Shown piece by piece: positions 8,355 to 17,569 of a stretch of 64,000 nt of DNA. The number at the start of each line of letters is the position of its first letter. Position 1 is the stretch's first letter. Under the pieces are notes generated by a model, which had not been told where the DNA came from, made no database searches, and worked only from the letters and a program-made list of their open reading frames with translations. Made by a program: the position numbers and the translations under genes. The stretch spans positions 1,104,001-1,168,000 of the forward strand of contig NZ_CP107052.1 of NCBI RefSeq assembly GCF_025736875.1. The letters are read 5' to 3'. Origin of the DNA: Candidatus Kirkpatrickella diaphorinae (GTDB taxonomy: Bacteria > Pseudomonadota > Alphaproteobacteria > Acetobacterales > Acetobacteraceae).

Positions 8355-9197
8355 ATGAGACAGGAATTTCTCAAAAATTTTGAGCGGATCGCGGCGGCGC
8401 TTGAGCGTCTGGCACCCCCCGCGCCCGATAAAATCGATCTCCATCCGTCAGACGCCTATATGTGGTCTGGCGGAAGCCAGATCTTCACCCCGATTTCCCA
8501 GGTTGCACATGTTGAAGCCGCCCTCCTCAGGGGGGTATCGATGCAATATGACCGCGTGCTTGCCAACACGCTTCGGTTTGTTAAGGGGCTTCCCGCCAAT
8601 AATGTCATGCTGTGGGGCGCGCGCGGCATGGGCAAGTCGTCCATCGTTAAAGCCGCCCATGCCGACGTCAACCGAGCCCTCCCGCACGCTTTGGCGATAA
8701 TCGAAATTCAGGCGGGAGATCTCGCATCCCTTCCTGATCTCATGCGCCTTCTACGCGGACAGGCGCGACGCTGCATCATTTTCTGCGATGATCTCTCATT
8801 TGAGAGTCAGGATATGCATTACAAGCTTCTGAAATCCGCCTTGGATGGTGGCCTGGCGGGACGGCCGGAAAATGTCCTTTTCTACGCCACCTCCAACCGC
8901 CGCCACCTGATGCCGCGGGATATGATGGAAAATGAGTCTGATCACGCCATTGACCCGAAAGAGGTGGTGGAGGAGAAAGTCTCGCTATCTGATCGATTTG
9001 GCTTGTGGATCGGTCTGCATAGTTGTGACCAGGCGACCTATCTTGATATGGTCGATGCTTACGCAGATGCGTCACGCATCAGCCTGTCACGTGACAAGCT
9101 GCATCAGGAGGCGCTTATCTGGTCCCTTGAGCGCGGGAGCCGCTCCGGCCGGGTTGCGAAACAATTTATTGACAGCCTGGACATGACCCATCTCTGA
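8355..9197 (+). CDS. DUF815-family P-loop ATPase
   Basis: 280 aa. The Walker A motif GARGMGKSS (about residues 95-103) and a Walker B-like FCDDLSFE (about 142-149) mark an AAA-like ATPase of the DUF815 family. Other conserved stretches are LPANNVMLWG and the sensor-like FYATSNRRHLMPRDM. The cellular role of this family is not established. It is transcribed divergently from yajC and just ahead of the acetyltransferase-Nudix gene. Confidence 0.85.
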   Translation: MRQEFLKNFERIAAALERLAPPAPDKIDLHPSDAYMWSGGSQIFTPISQVAHVEAALLRGVSMQYDRVLANTLRFVKGLPANNVMLWGARGMGKSSIVKAAHADVNRALPHALAIIEIQAGDLASLPDLMRLLRGQARRCIIFCDDLSFESQDMHYKLLKSALDGGLAGRPENVLFYATSNRRHLMPRDMMENESDHAIDPKEVVEEKVSLSDRFGLWIGLHSCDQATYLDMVDAYADASRISLSRDKLHQEALIWSLERGSRSGRVAKQFIDSLDMTHL

Positions 9198-9257
9198 TCA
9201 TGTTGCGACATGCTTTGAACCATTTTGGGAGATTTCAATGATGAGAGATGTGCTTTC

Positions 9258-10268
9258 ATGACGATCGATCTCTCACATCAGACCGCCCCACCCCACCCTT
9301 ATTCCGACCATCTCACCCTCCGCCCGCTGGAATCGCGGGATGCCGGGGCCGTGCACCGCCTCGCCAATGATTGGGAAGTTGTCCGGATGCTCAGCAACCT
9401 GCCCTTCCCCTACCCGCTCGGGCTGGCGGAAAGCTGGATCACCGGCACGCAGCGTCAAGCCCAGGCCGGGACGGCATGGCACTTCGCGATGGAACGGGAC
9501 GGGGTTCTGCTTGGCTGTATCGGCGTCACGTTTGAGAAATTACGGAAAGCGGCGCGCATTGGTTATTGGGTGGGCCGGGCACATTGGGGGCAGGGCATCG
9601 CCACCCAGGCCGTGCAGGCCGTTCTGAAATGGGCGTTCGCACGGCTTAATATTGAACGCGTCTATGCGGAGGTCGCTGAGGATAATCAGGCGTCAATTTC
9701 CGTCCTCGCCCGCGCCGGCTTCCGGCAGGTTGGGGCAGATATACGGCACCTCGTGGCCCGCGGGGGCCGCCAGCCAGTCCTTATCTTCGAGACGACGACG
9801 CCTCCTGCTGCTGCAGGCACCGCCACCCCGAAAACTGAAACATCAGATATGTCTGTCACAGAAACCGGCAAACGCCTCATCCTCGTCGTCGCCGTTGCGC
9901 TCATTAATGCGGATGGGCGCATTCTGCTCGCGACCCGCCCGGAGGGTAAGAATATGGCCGGGTTATGGGAGTTCCCCGGCGGCAAGGTGGAAGCCGGTGA
10001 AACGCCGGAAGCCGCGCTGATAAGGGAATTACGGGAGGAATTGGGCATTGAAATCAACCCGTCCTGCCTCTCTCCCTTCACCTTTGCATCCCACGATATT
10101 GGCGCGGGTCATTTGCTCATGCCGCTTTATCTGTGCCGCGCGTGGTCCGGCACGCCGATGGCAAAAGAGGGCCAGACCCTCGCATGGGTCCGCCCCTCCG
10201 AAATGGCGCGTTACGATATGCCCGAAGCTGACGCACCCCTCATCCCTCTCCTCCAGTCACTCCTTTAA
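9258..10268 (+). CDS. GNAT acetyltransferase fused to Nudix (MutT-like) hydrolase
   Basis: Two enzymes in one 336-aa chain. Residues about 15-185 are a GNAT domain with the acetyl-CoA loop near GRAHWGQGIATQA and a RimJ/RimL-like end (ISVLARAGFR). After a Pro/Thr/Ala-rich linker, residues about 205-336 are a Nudix domain. The Nudix box starts at GGKVEAGETPE and ends RELREELGI, the exact family pattern. A MutT-like role, clearing oxidised nucleotides such as 8-oxo-dGTP, is likely for that half; the acetyl acceptor is unknown. I prefer the ATG at 9258 to a TTG at 9225. It ends 2 bases from the convergent lactonase gene. Confidence 0.9.
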   Translation: MTIDLSHQTAPPHPYSDHLTLRPLESRDAGAVHRLANDWEVVRMLSNLPFPYPLGLAESWITGTQRQAQAGTAWHFAMERDGVLLGCIGVTFEKLRKAARIGYWVGRAHWGQGIATQAVQAVLKWAFARLNIERVYAEVAEDNQASISVLARAGFRQVGADIRHLVARGGRQPVLIFETTTPPAAAGTATPKTETSDMSVTETGKRLILVVAVALINADGRILLATRPEGKNMAGLWEFPGGKVEAGETPEAALIRELREELGIEINPSCLSPFTFASHDIGAGHLLMPLYLCRAWSGTPMAKEGQTLAWVRPSEMARYDMPEADAPLIPLLQSLL

Positions 10269-10270
10269 CA

Positions 10271-11179
10271 TCAGGCGGCGAGACATCTGAAAAGACGCGT
10301 TTCGATCCCGCGAAATGGCGTCTCCCCGGAAAACAGGCCGCCCGCTTCAGGATATTGTGCCAAAGATTCTTCCGACAGGTTCTGACGCGCTGACGTTGCA
10401 TAAACAGTCGAGAGTTTAGGGCCGGTAAAGGCCACTTTTGTCATATTCGGGCTTGGGACTGACAATTCCAGACGGCGTGACCCGTCAGGCCGGAAGACAA
10501 TGATTTTGCTGCCGCCCCAGGATGATGCCCATAAATTGCCGTCAGCATCACAGACGACGCCATCCGGCCCGCCCTCCCCGTCATCAAATTTCGCGAAGAC
10601 GGTTTTATCCGACAACGCGCCGTCCGGCGACAGGCTGTGGCGGTAGATCACCCCGCGCGGCGTGTCACTGACGTAAAGAGTCCGGCCGTCAGACGTGACG
10701 GAGGGGCCATTCGTCACGATGAAGTCATCATCATGCTGACTGACCGCGTAACCGCCCGGCACAGCCTTGAAGCAGAAAAGAATGCCTTTCCCCTCCTTCT
10801 CCTCCTCATCCATCGTTCCGAACCAGAGGCGCCCCTCCGCATCGACGCAGGCATCATTCAGACGGGTGCGATCCCCATCCGCCATCGGGATGGGTTGGAT
10901 GCAGGTGAAATCACCCTCCGTCTCATCAAAGAAATACAATCCATCTTCCATCCCGACGAGGAGTGACCCCGCATCGGTTGGCACAACGAAAACCGGCCTT
11001 AAAGGTGTTGCCCAGGTTTTGAGGGCATTGTGACGCGGGCGAAGGCGATGGAGGTTTTTATTGACGATATCAACAAAATAGAGCGCCTCACGTTCCGCAA
11101 CCCATATCGGCCCCTCCCCAAGCTGCGTCCGAAGCGCGGTCGTGCAATGAAGCTGCGGCACGGCAAGTTGTGAATCCAT
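10271..11179 (-). CDS. SMP-30/gluconolactonase family protein
   Basis: 302 aa six-bladed propeller family that hydrolyses sugar lactones with a bound divalent metal. Likely metal ligands are the Glu in LGEGPIW (about residue 22), Asn in TRLNDACVD and VTNGPSV, and Asp in GGPDGVVCDADGN. No signal peptide, so the site of action is cytoplasmic. In acetic acid bacteria, sugar lactones are abundant products of membrane dehydrogenases; which lactone this enzyme uses cannot be read from the sequence. Its start overlaps the region just before the divergent CinA-like gene. Confidence 0.88.
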   Translation of the reverse strand: MDSQLAVPQLHCTTALRTQLGEGPIWVAEREALYFVDIVNKNLHRLRPRHNALKTWATPLRPVFVVPTDAGSLLVGMEDGLYFFDETEGDFTCIQPIPMADGDRTRLNDACVDAEGRLWFGTMDEEEKEGKGILFCFKAVPGGYAVSQHDDDFIVTNGPSVTSDGRTLYVSDTPRGVIYRHSLSPDGALSDKTVFAKFDDGEGGPDGVVCDADGNLWASSWGGSKIIVFRPDGSRRLELSVPSPNMTKVAFTGPKLSTVYATSARQNLSEESLAQYPEAGGLFSGETPFRGIETRLFRCLAA

Positions 11180-11229
11180 TTTGCTATCCTTTCGACAACC
11201 GGTATCCTGCGAAAACGCGGAAGATTTTG

Positions 11230-12000
11230 ATGAAAGTTTTTCACATGCCGGCCAAAGCCTGCCTTATCGTCATCGGCAACGAAATACTCTCGGGTCGCAC
11301 TCAGGATGCCAATACGATATTTATTGCGCGCCGTCTCGCCGAACTTGGCATTGCTCTCGAAAGCGTGCACATCATCCCCGATCGCCCCGCACGCATTGTT
11401 GAAACGGTCAATCTGTGCCGCGCCGCCTATGACTATGTTTTCACGACGGGTGGGATCGGGCCGACCCATGATGACATCACCGCAGGGTGCATCGCCGAGG
11501 CTTTTGGCGTGCGTTTGACAGTGCACCAGGAAACATTTGACGCTCTGATGCACGCCATGGGCGCGAAGAAATTCAACGCCGCCCGGCAGCGCATGGCCTT
11601 TCTGCCGCAAGGTGCTCAGCCGATCAAATGTGCGGCTTCCGTCGCGCCAGGCTTCCGGATCGGGAATGTCTACGTGCTTGCGGGGGTGCCGCGCATTATG
11701 CAGTCCATGTTTGACGCCCTCGCCCCGACCCTGCAGAAAGGCCCACCCCTTATCTCCGCAACATGGCGCGGCCGGATTGGAGAAGGTGCGCTCGCCGCCG
11801 GGTTGGAAAAAATCCAAAGCCGATTCCCTGAACTCGATCTTGGCTCCTACCCATATGAAAGCGCGACCGGCGTGCACAGCGTGGCCCTCGTCGCCAAAGG
11901 TTATGCGCCAGACCGCGTGGAAGAAGCGAGTCAGGAGATCCGTCAGCTCTTCCTCGAACTCGGCGTTTCACCTGAGGAAGGTGAACCGCCCGTTGCCTGA
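11230..12000 (+). CDS. CinA N-terminal-like (molybdopterin-binding fold) protein
   Basis: 256 aa consisting of the MoCF-like domain of CinA only; the C-terminal nicotinamide nucleotide deamidase domain is absent. Conserved blocks are IGNEILSGRTQDANT near the N-terminus and TTGGIGPTHDD at about 72-82. Single-domain proteins of this type are usually annotated as competence/damage-inducible protein A; proven activities in the family include ADP-ribose or FAD pyrophosphatase. The ATG at 11230 has GGAAG upstream. It is convergent with accA, 12 bases apart. Confidence 0.82.
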   Translation: MKVFHMPAKACLIVIGNEILSGRTQDANTIFIARRLAELGIALESVHIIPDRPARIVETVNLCRAAYDYVFTTGGIGPTHDDITAGCIAEAFGVRLTVHQETFDALMHAMGAKKFNAARQRMAFLPQGAQPIKCAASVAPGFRIGNVYVLAGVPRIMQSMFDALAPTLQKGPPLISATWRGRIGEGALAAGLEKIQSRFPELDLGSYPYESATGVHSVALVAKGYAPDRVEEASQEIRQLFLELGVSPEEGEPPVA

Positions 12001-12012
12001 CGTGAAGCGAGC

Positions 12013-12966
12013 CTAATGCGCATGCCCCATTGACAGGAATTTATCCCGGCGCTGTGAAAGCAGCACGCCCGGTTCCAGTTGGGTGAGGCGCTCAAGCTCC
12101 TCATGTAGTGCCGCACCGACAGATTTCATCGCCTCTTCCGGCCGCCGCTGCGCGCCGCCGACGGGCTCCTCAATCACGCGGTCGATCAATTTCAGCTTCA
12201 AAAGGTCAGGCGCTGTCAATTTGAGGGCTTCCGCCGCGACAGAAGCCTGTTTCGGGTCCCGCCACAGGATCGAGGCCGCACCCTCCGGCGCGATGACGGA
12301 GTAAATGGAGTGCTCCAGCATCATCACACTGTTCGTCGCCGCCAGCGCCACGGCGCCGCCAGACCCACCCTCACCAATGATTGTCGCAATCGTCGGCACA
12401 GGCGCACGCAGAAAACATTCGACAGATTGTGCAATCGCCTCCGCCTGACCGCGCGCCTCAGCATCAATGCCGGGCCATGCGCCGGACGTGTCAACAAAAG
12501 TGAGAATCGGCATTTTGAAGCGCCCCGCCAGATCAACGAGACGTTGGGCCTTGCGATAACCTTCCGGCTTGGGCATGCCGAAATTATGTTTCAGGCGTGA
12601 CTCAGTGTCATAGCCGCGCTGCGTGCCAATCACGATTACAGGGCGGCCCTCAAGACGGCCCATACCCCCAATGATGGCCTGATCGTCATAGCCAAGCCGG
12701 TCGCCCGCCAAGGGTGTGAAGTCGGTCAGGAGCGCATCGAAATATTGCAATGCCTGAGGACGCTGCGCATGCCGCGCGACCAGAACTTTCTGCCATGGGG
12801 TCAATTTGGCGTAGAGCATGCGCAACTGCTTTTCCACCTTCCCGGAGAGCTTGGCGATCTCATCAGAGATGTTGATGCCCCCACCGTCTTTGACCATTTG
12901 TCGAAATTCGGCGATTTTGTTTTCAAGCTCCGCGACGGGCTTTTCGAAGTCGAGATATTGAAGCAT
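12013..12966 (-). CDS. accA: Acetyl-CoA carboxylase carboxyltransferase subunit alpha
   Basis: Alpha subunit of the carboxyltransferase that moves the carboxyl group from biotin to acetyl-CoA, making malonyl-CoA for fatty acid synthesis. The 317 aa match the family. Recognisable blocks are the start MLQYLDFEKPVAELENKI, the oxyanion-forming GEGGSGGA and the acyl-CoA site region LEHSIYSVIAPEGAASILW. The start at 12966 matches AccA N-termini; the longer frame would overlap xerD. It lies 29 bases behind xerD on the same strand; accD is not in the window. Confidence 0.96.
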   Translation of the reverse strand: MLQYLDFEKPVAELENKIAEFRQMVKDGGGINISDEIAKLSGKVEKQLRMLYAKLTPWQKVLVARHAQRPQALQYFDALLTDFTPLAGDRLGYDDQAIIGGMGRLEGRPVIVIGTQRGYDTESRLKHNFGMPKPEGYRKAQRLVDLAGRFKMPILTFVDTSGAWPGIDAEARGQAEAIAQSVECFLRAPVPTIATIIGEGGSGGAVALAATNSVMMLEHSIYSVIAPEGAASILWRDPKQASVAAEALKLTAPDLLKLKLIDRVIEEPVGGAQRRPEEAMKSVGAALHEELERLTQLEPGVLLSQRRDKFLSMGHAH

Positions 12967-12995
12967 GGTTGATATGTAGCACGCTTGCGAGAGCT

Positions 12996-13916
12996 TCAAC
13001 AATCCACGTTGCGTGCGAGGGGGTGATGTGTCTCCACCAGCTCCTGCAGACGCGCCTGAAGGACATGCGTGTAAAGCTGTGTTGTCGCGATATCCGCATG
13101 CCCGAGAAGCGTCTGTAAAGCGCGGAGATCCGCGCCGCGCTCAAGAAGATGCGTGGCGAAGGAATGCCTTAAAACGTGTGGTGACAGGCGCGCGGGGTCA
13201 ATCCCAGCATGCAGGGCGCATTGATGCAGGATTTTATCAAATCCCTGTCGCGTCAAATGACGTTGCGGGTCCCGCCCGGGGAAAAGCCATTGGCTCCGCA
13301 ATGCCGCATCATGCGCCTGCAACGCCAGAATCGATTCGCGGGCTTTCTCAGAAATCGGGATCAATCGCTCCCGCCCCCCTTTGCCCCGTATCGGAATCAT
13401 CGCCGACTCGGATAAAGCGATTCGGGCGGGCAAATTCAGCAATTCGGAAATACGCAGTCCGGCACTGTAAAGCAGTTCAAGCGCCGCGCGGGACACAAGG
13501 TCACGTCGCGGGTCATCATGGCCGCGCGTGCCATCTTCGAGGAGGCGCTCAATTTCCGCCTCATTCAGAAATTTGGGCAGGACGAGGCCCAGGGAGGGGC
13601 TCTCGATTTTCGCCGTCGGGTCATCCTTCCGCCAGGATTCACGGACGCAGAACTGGAAAAACTGCCGCAGACAGGCCAGGCGGCGTGCCGCCGTCCGGGC
13701 TGACAATCCATCCTTGCCCAGACTTTGCATATAAGCTTCAACGCGGCCGCTTTCAGCCTGCATCACCGCATCCTCAGTATCCTCGCCCTGTGACGCCATG
13801 AAGCTGGTAAAATGACGGAGGTCCGTTTCATAAGCCGCGCGCGTCTGCGGTGCCGCGTTGCGTTCGGCAGCCAGCATTTCCAGAAAGGCTTCAACGTGAC
13901 GAGACGGTGGTTTCAC
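12996..13916 (-). CDS. xerD: Tyrosine recombinase XerD
   Basis: Site-specific recombinase that with XerC resolves chromosome dimers at dif during division. At 306 aa it has the usual core-binding domain (1-105) and catalytic domain. Catalytic residues visible are Arg in YSAGLRISELL, Lys in the GKGGRERLIP hairpin, His-x-x-Arg in HVLRHSFATHLL, His in LLGHADI and the Tyr nucleophile in TQLYTHV. A role in chromosome dimer resolution is inferred from full family agreement and the housekeeping context (accA, aroKB) rather than from a phage or integron setting. Confidence 0.93.
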   Translation of the reverse strand: MKPPSRHVEAFLEMLAAERNAAPQTRAAYETDLRHFTSFMASQGEDTEDAVMQAESGRVEAYMQSLGKDGLSARTAARRLACLRQFFQFCVRESWRKDDPTAKIESPSLGLVLPKFLNEAEIERLLEDGTRGHDDPRRDLVSRAALELLYSAGLRISELLNLPARIALSESAMIPIRGKGGRERLIPISEKARESILALQAHDAALRSQWLFPGRDPQRHLTRQGFDKILHQCALHAGIDPARLSPHVLRHSFATHLLERGADLRALQTLLGHADIATTQLYTHVLQARLQELVETHHPLARNVDC

Positions 13917-13930
13917 GCAGTCTCAACGTG

Positions 13931-14158
13931 TCAGGGCGCAGCGCCAGGCAAAGGCGGCGGCGCGGGCAGGTCCGGCAATGAGGGGACAGGCGGCGCATAC
14001 CCACCAGCCTCCGCACCGGGCAGAGCGAGATCTTTCTGGATGACTGTCTGGGCAGGCGGGCTGAGCGTCGCGCCGAGGTAAAAAATCGCCGCAGCGCCGC
14101 CGAGAAGGAGCACTGCCACGAAAGCAAGCGAGATTTTAGGCCAACTCAGGCTCGACAT
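13931..14158 (-). CDS. Small single-pass membrane protein, Pro-rich tail
   Basis: 75 aa. One membrane segment at about residues 8-29 (ISLAFVAVLLLGGAAAIFYLG) followed by a Pro/Ala/Leu-rich periplasmic tail ending PAPPPLPGAAP. The start at 14158 has AAGGGA 8 bases upstream. It lies 14 bases before xerD on the same strand, so the two are probably cotranscribed, and it is divergent from aroKB. I do not recognise a function; it could anchor or scaffold something in the envelope. Confidence 0.6.
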   Translation of the reverse strand: MSSLSWPKISLAFVAVLLLGGAAAIFYLGATLSPPAQTVIQKDLALPGAEAGGYAPPVPSLPDLPAPPPLPGAAP

Positions 14159-14298
14159 GACGATGATCCCTTCATTCCCGATGCCCGCATCGTGATGCGG
14201 CATAAAGTGCACGTTTCTGATGACAGATGTAAGTTAAAAGCTTCATAGCGAGTCGAAGCCCGATATGGTAGCCTTCGCCTTTCTCATTCAAGCCGATA

Positions 14299-16023
14299 AT
14301 GACCTGTCATACCATGACCACCAAACCTGCAACGCCTTTGATGACTCCAAAAGATGCCGTCGCAGGACAAGCTGACAGGCGGAAGCCTGCGTCCATCCCG
14401 CGCGTCATCGTGCTGATCGGCCTGATGGGCGCGGGCAAGACGACGATCGGCCGTCGATTGGCGCACGCTCTGGACCTGCCCTTCATCGACGCGGATCACG
14501 AGATTGAACGCGCCGCCGGATGCAGCGTCTCTGAAATTTTTGATCGACATGGCGAAGCGGCCTTCCGCGAGGGGGAGCGTCGCGTGATACAGCGCCTCCT
14601 TGACGGGCGGCCCATGGTGCTCGCAACGGGGGGCGGTGCTTTCATGAACCCCCAGACAAGGCAGATCATCCGGGAGAACGGCCATTCCGTATGGCTTCGC
14701 TGCCCTCTCAACATTCTGCGCAAACGGCTTGAGGGGCGCCCCGGTCGCCCGTTACTGTCCGACGGCAATATCTCGGACGTATTGGAAACCTTGAGGAAAA
14801 CACGCCATCACATTTATGCTGAGGCGGATATCATCGTCGATTGCGGCGATGAAACCGTTCGTTCCGCCGTTGAACGGGTCGTGACGGCCCTCTCATCCCA
14901 CAATCCGCCTTCCCGCCTTCCGATTGCACTCCCCAATAAGGCTTATGATATCGTGATCGGCAGCGATGTGCTCGACCGCGCTGGCGCGCTGCTCGCGCCA
15001 ATTCTGCAACAGCGCCGTGCCGTAATTGTCACGGATGCGCGGGTCGCCCCCCTTTATCTGGCGAGATTGGAGGCCTCATTGCATGAGGTCGGGTTCGAAA
15101 CCCATGCCGAAATCATCCCTGGCGGCGAGGAATCCAAGTCTTTCAAACAATATGCCCAACTCTGTGAAAACGTGCTGACGCACGGGGTTGAACGTCGCAC
15201 GGCGATCATCGGGTTGGGTGGCGGTGTCGTTGGTGATCTCAGCGGCTTCGTCGCCGCGACACTCCTGCGCGGCGTGCCATTCGTGCAGATCCCGACGACC
15301 TTGCTGGCGCAGGTTGACAGCTCTGTCGGCGGGAAAACCGGCATTAATACGGCGCGTGGCAAGAACCTCGTCGGCGCGTTTCATCAGCCGAGCGCCGTCC
15401 TGACCGACATATCCACCCTGAAAACCTTGCCACGACGGGAGCGCGTTGCGGGGTATGCTGAGATTGTGAAGGCCGGGTTGATCGGTGACCGTGATCTTTT
15501 TGCCTGGTGTGAGGCAAATGGCGCTGCATTGCTGGACGGGGATGAGCAGGCCGTCCAGGAGGGCGTCCGGCGCGCCTGCGCTTTTAAGGCGTCCGTTGTG
15601 CTGGAGGATGAGCGGGAAATCTCACCTCATAATGGTCGCGCCCTGCTGAATCTCGGCCATAGTTTCGGCCATGCGCTTGAGGCCGAATTTCACTATGATG
15701 GCCGCCTTCTGCATGGAGAAGCCGTGTCCATCGGCCTTCACCTCGCAGCCTCCCTCTCCGTCCGGAAAAATTATTGCGACGCCTCGGTTTTGACTCGTAT
15801 CGACCACCATCTGAAGGCGCATGGCATGCCGTGCACCCTGTCCGACCTCCCGCATCGCTTGAGTGCCGCCCGCCTGACCACGCACATGGCGCGAGACAAG
15901 AAAATGGTTGATCGGAGGATCATGTTGATCCTCCTCCATGATATCGGAGAGGCGTTTACAACTAAAGATGTAGATCTCGATGAGGTAAAACAGTTTTTAG
16001 TTTCTGAAGGATGTGATAATTGA
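14299..16023 (+). CDS. aroKB: Shikimate kinase / 3-dehydroquinate synthase fusion
   Basis: Carries two non-consecutive steps of the shikimate pathway in one 574-aa protein. Residues about 35-205 are shikimate kinase: P-loop GLMGAGKTT, substrate Asp in FIDADHEIE, the GGGAF loop and the lid region RPLLSDG. Residues about 215-570 are 3-dehydroquinate synthase, with PGGEESKS, GLGGGVVGDLSGFVAA, DSSVGGKTG and metal ligands in KAGLIGD, LNLGHSFGHALE and LLHGEAVSIG. The two genes are usually adjacent in proteobacteria; the fused form occurs in acetic acid bacteria. The exact start among three nearby ATGs is uncertain. Confidence 0.95.
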   Translation: MTCHTMTTKPATPLMTPKDAVAGQADRRKPASIPRVIVLIGLMGAGKTTIGRRLAHALDLPFIDADHEIERAAGCSVSEIFDRHGEAAFREGERRVIQRLLDGRPMVLATGGGAFMNPQTRQIIRENGHSVWLRCPLNILRKRLEGRPGRPLLSDGNISDVLETLRKTRHHIYAEADIIVDCGDETVRSAVERVVTALSSHNPPSRLPIALPNKAYDIVIGSDVLDRAGALLAPILQQRRAVIVTDARVAPLYLARLEASLHEVGFETHAEIIPGGEESKSFKQYAQLCENVLTHGVERRTAIIGLGGGVVGDLSGFVAATLLRGVPFVQIPTTLLAQVDSSVGGKTGINTARGKNLVGAFHQPSAVLTDISTLKTLPRRERVAGYAEIVKAGLIGDRDLFAWCEANGAALLDGDEQAVQEGVRRACAFKASVVLEDEREISPHNGRALLNLGHSFGHALEAEFHYDGRLLHGEAVSIGLHLAASLSVRKNYCDASVLTRIDHHLKAHGMPCTLSDLPHRLSAARLTTHMARDKKMVDRRIMLILLHDIGEAFTTKDVDLDEVKQFLVSEGCDN

Positions 16024-16026
16024 AAC

Positions 16027-16055
16027 TTGCTTTACCGCGATAGGGGACTTATACT
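16027..16055 (+). promoter_or_regulatory. Putative sigma-70-type promoter of ompA
   Basis: TTGCTT (16027-16032), 17-base spacer, TATACT (16050-16055): 4 of 6 and 5 of 6 matches to consensus. It lies just after the aroKB stop and would give ompA a leader of roughly 290 bases. Confidence 0.4.
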
Positions 16056-16283
16056 TATGCGTTATTGTAAGGTTGTCACGTATCATGATAAGGTCGATGA
16101 GGATTTTAAGGTAGATCACGCTTATATGCCGCGTCTCTACAGCGTTTTATCTTAAATTGGTGGGGATAACCACTGTTGCATCCCCGACACAGTTTGTGAG
16201 ATCCTGTCAAAATCAGCGTGTTGAGACCTTCCTCAAGCGCAACCTACGGTCTTATACCGGCGTATGCATCGCGCTAGGAACGT

Positions 16284-16318
16284 TGCAGTCTCTTCCCTTC
16301 GGCTAGAAGGAAGATGCA
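16284..16318 (+). other. Stable hairpin in the ompA leader
   Basis: Arms 16291-16300 and 16306-16314 form 9 pairs with one bulged C and a GGCTA loop, closed outside by TGCA/TGCA. It sits about 40 bases before the ompA start. Leader hairpins often stabilise abundant porin mRNAs; that role is inferred here. The 16024-16356 stretch holds no gene. Confidence 0.45.
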
Positions 16319-16356
16319 GCAATCTTGATTGGATGAATGAATAGAGGACGAAATAA

Positions 16357-17493
16357 ATGCGTCTGCGCACGGCACTTCTTGCCATGACGGCAATGGTCGC
16401 TGCCCCTGTGGTAGCATCGGCCAGCACCATCACCGGCCCCTACGTCAATATTGGCGCCGGTTATAATCTTGTTCAAAACCAGCACGCGCACTTCGCGCCC
16501 GGCTCCTTCGCTGATGGCTCCGACAATGCGGGTGGCACCGTAGGTAACCTGCGCCACAAAAATGGCTACACAGGTTTTGCGTCGTTCGGCTGGGGCTTCG
16601 GCAACGGTCTGCGCGCTGAGGTTGAGGGCGTCTATAACTGGTCGCAAATCAACCATCGCGGCGGCACGGCTGTCCCTGGTTCGACAAGCGGTCATGACCG
16701 GTCTTATGGCGGTTTCATCAATGTCCTGTACGACATTGACCTCACCCGCTTCGGTCTTAACCTGCCAATGACACCTTATGTCGGTGTCGGTGCCGGTTAT
16801 CTCTGGCAGACCTATGACTTCTCGACGACCTACACGAACGGCGCTGCCAACAGCCTGAACCAGACGCGCGGTGGCTTTGCCTACCAGGGCATCATCGGTG
16901 CAGCTTGGGACATCCCGGGCGTTCCCGGTCTTGCTGTCACGACGGAATACCGTATGATTGGCCAGACCTTCGGCGCAGGCGCTTACACGTCGGGCACAAC
17001 GAATGCGGCAGGCTCCTATCAGGGCAATGTCAATTTCGACCACCGCTTCAATCACCAGTTCATTCTGGGTATGCGGTATGCGTTTGACACAGCCCCGCCG
17101 CCTCCGCCGCCAGCTGCTGTCGTGACGCCGCCTGCGGTTGCTCCGGCACGCACCTACCTGGTCTTCTTCGACTGGGATAAAGCGACACTGACATCCCGCG
17201 CAAGCGAGATCGTCCGTCAGGCTGCTGAAGCTTCAACGCACGTCCAGACGACCCGCATCGAAGTTAACGGTTATACCGATAACTCCGCGGCGCACCCGGG
17301 TGCGCGCGGCCAGCGTTACAACCTTGGCCTCTCCAAACGTCGTGCGGAAGCTGTCAAGGCTGGTCTGATCCGTAACGGTGTTCCGGAAACGGCGATCGAC
17401 ATCCACGGCTATGGTGAGCAGCATCCGCTGGTCCCGACGGGTCCCAACACCCGTGAGCCTCAGAACCGTCGCGTTGAAATTATCCTGCGATAA
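16357..17493 (+). CDS. OmpA-family outer membrane protein
   Basis: 378 aa. A signal peptide (residues 1-22, ending VVASA) leads to an eight-stranded-type beta barrel (about 25-240). A Pro-rich hinge (APPPPPPAAVV) and a C-terminal OmpA peptidoglycan-binding domain follow (about 260-378), with FFDWDKATLT, GYTDNSA and NLGLSKRRAEAV. It tethers the outer membrane to peptidoglycan. The barrel is rich in Gly, Asn and Tyr. The RBS AGAGGA is 8 bases upstream. A long leader and a strong terminator make this a monocistronic, probably highly expressed gene. Confidence 0.94.
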   Translation: MRLRTALLAMTAMVAAPVVASASTITGPYVNIGAGYNLVQNQHAHFAPGSFADGSDNAGGTVGNLRHKNGYTGFASFGWGFGNGLRAEVEGVYNWSQINHRGGTAVPGSTSGHDRSYGGFINVLYDIDLTRFGLNLPMTPYVGVGAGYLWQTYDFSTTYTNGAANSLNQTRGGFAYQGIIGAAWDIPGVPGLAVTTEYRMIGQTFGAGAYTSGTTNAAGSYQGNVNFDHRFNHQFILGMRYAFDTAPPPPPPAAVVTPPAVAPARTYLVFFDWDKATLTSRASEIVRQAAEASTHVQTTRIEVNGYTDNSAAHPGARGQRYNLGLSKRRAEAVKAGLIRNGVPETAIDIHGYGEQHPLVPTGPNTREPQNRRVEIILR

Positions 17494-17540
17494 TTCTCCG
17501 CGCATGGTTTGAGAGACGTGCAAATGTCTTTCGGAAAAGT

Positions 17541-17569
17541 CCCCCTGGTTCGCCAGGGGGATTTTTTTT
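17541..17569 (+). terminator. Intrinsic terminator of ompA
   Basis: Stem CCCCCTGG/CCAGGGGG with a TTCG tetraloop, then A and eight T. A textbook rho-independent terminator 48 bases after the ompA stop. Confidence 0.95.

Noticed and set aside
12996-13916. XerD as part of an integron or prophage
   Set aside because: Neighbours are housekeeping genes, and no attachment repeats or phage genes are near.
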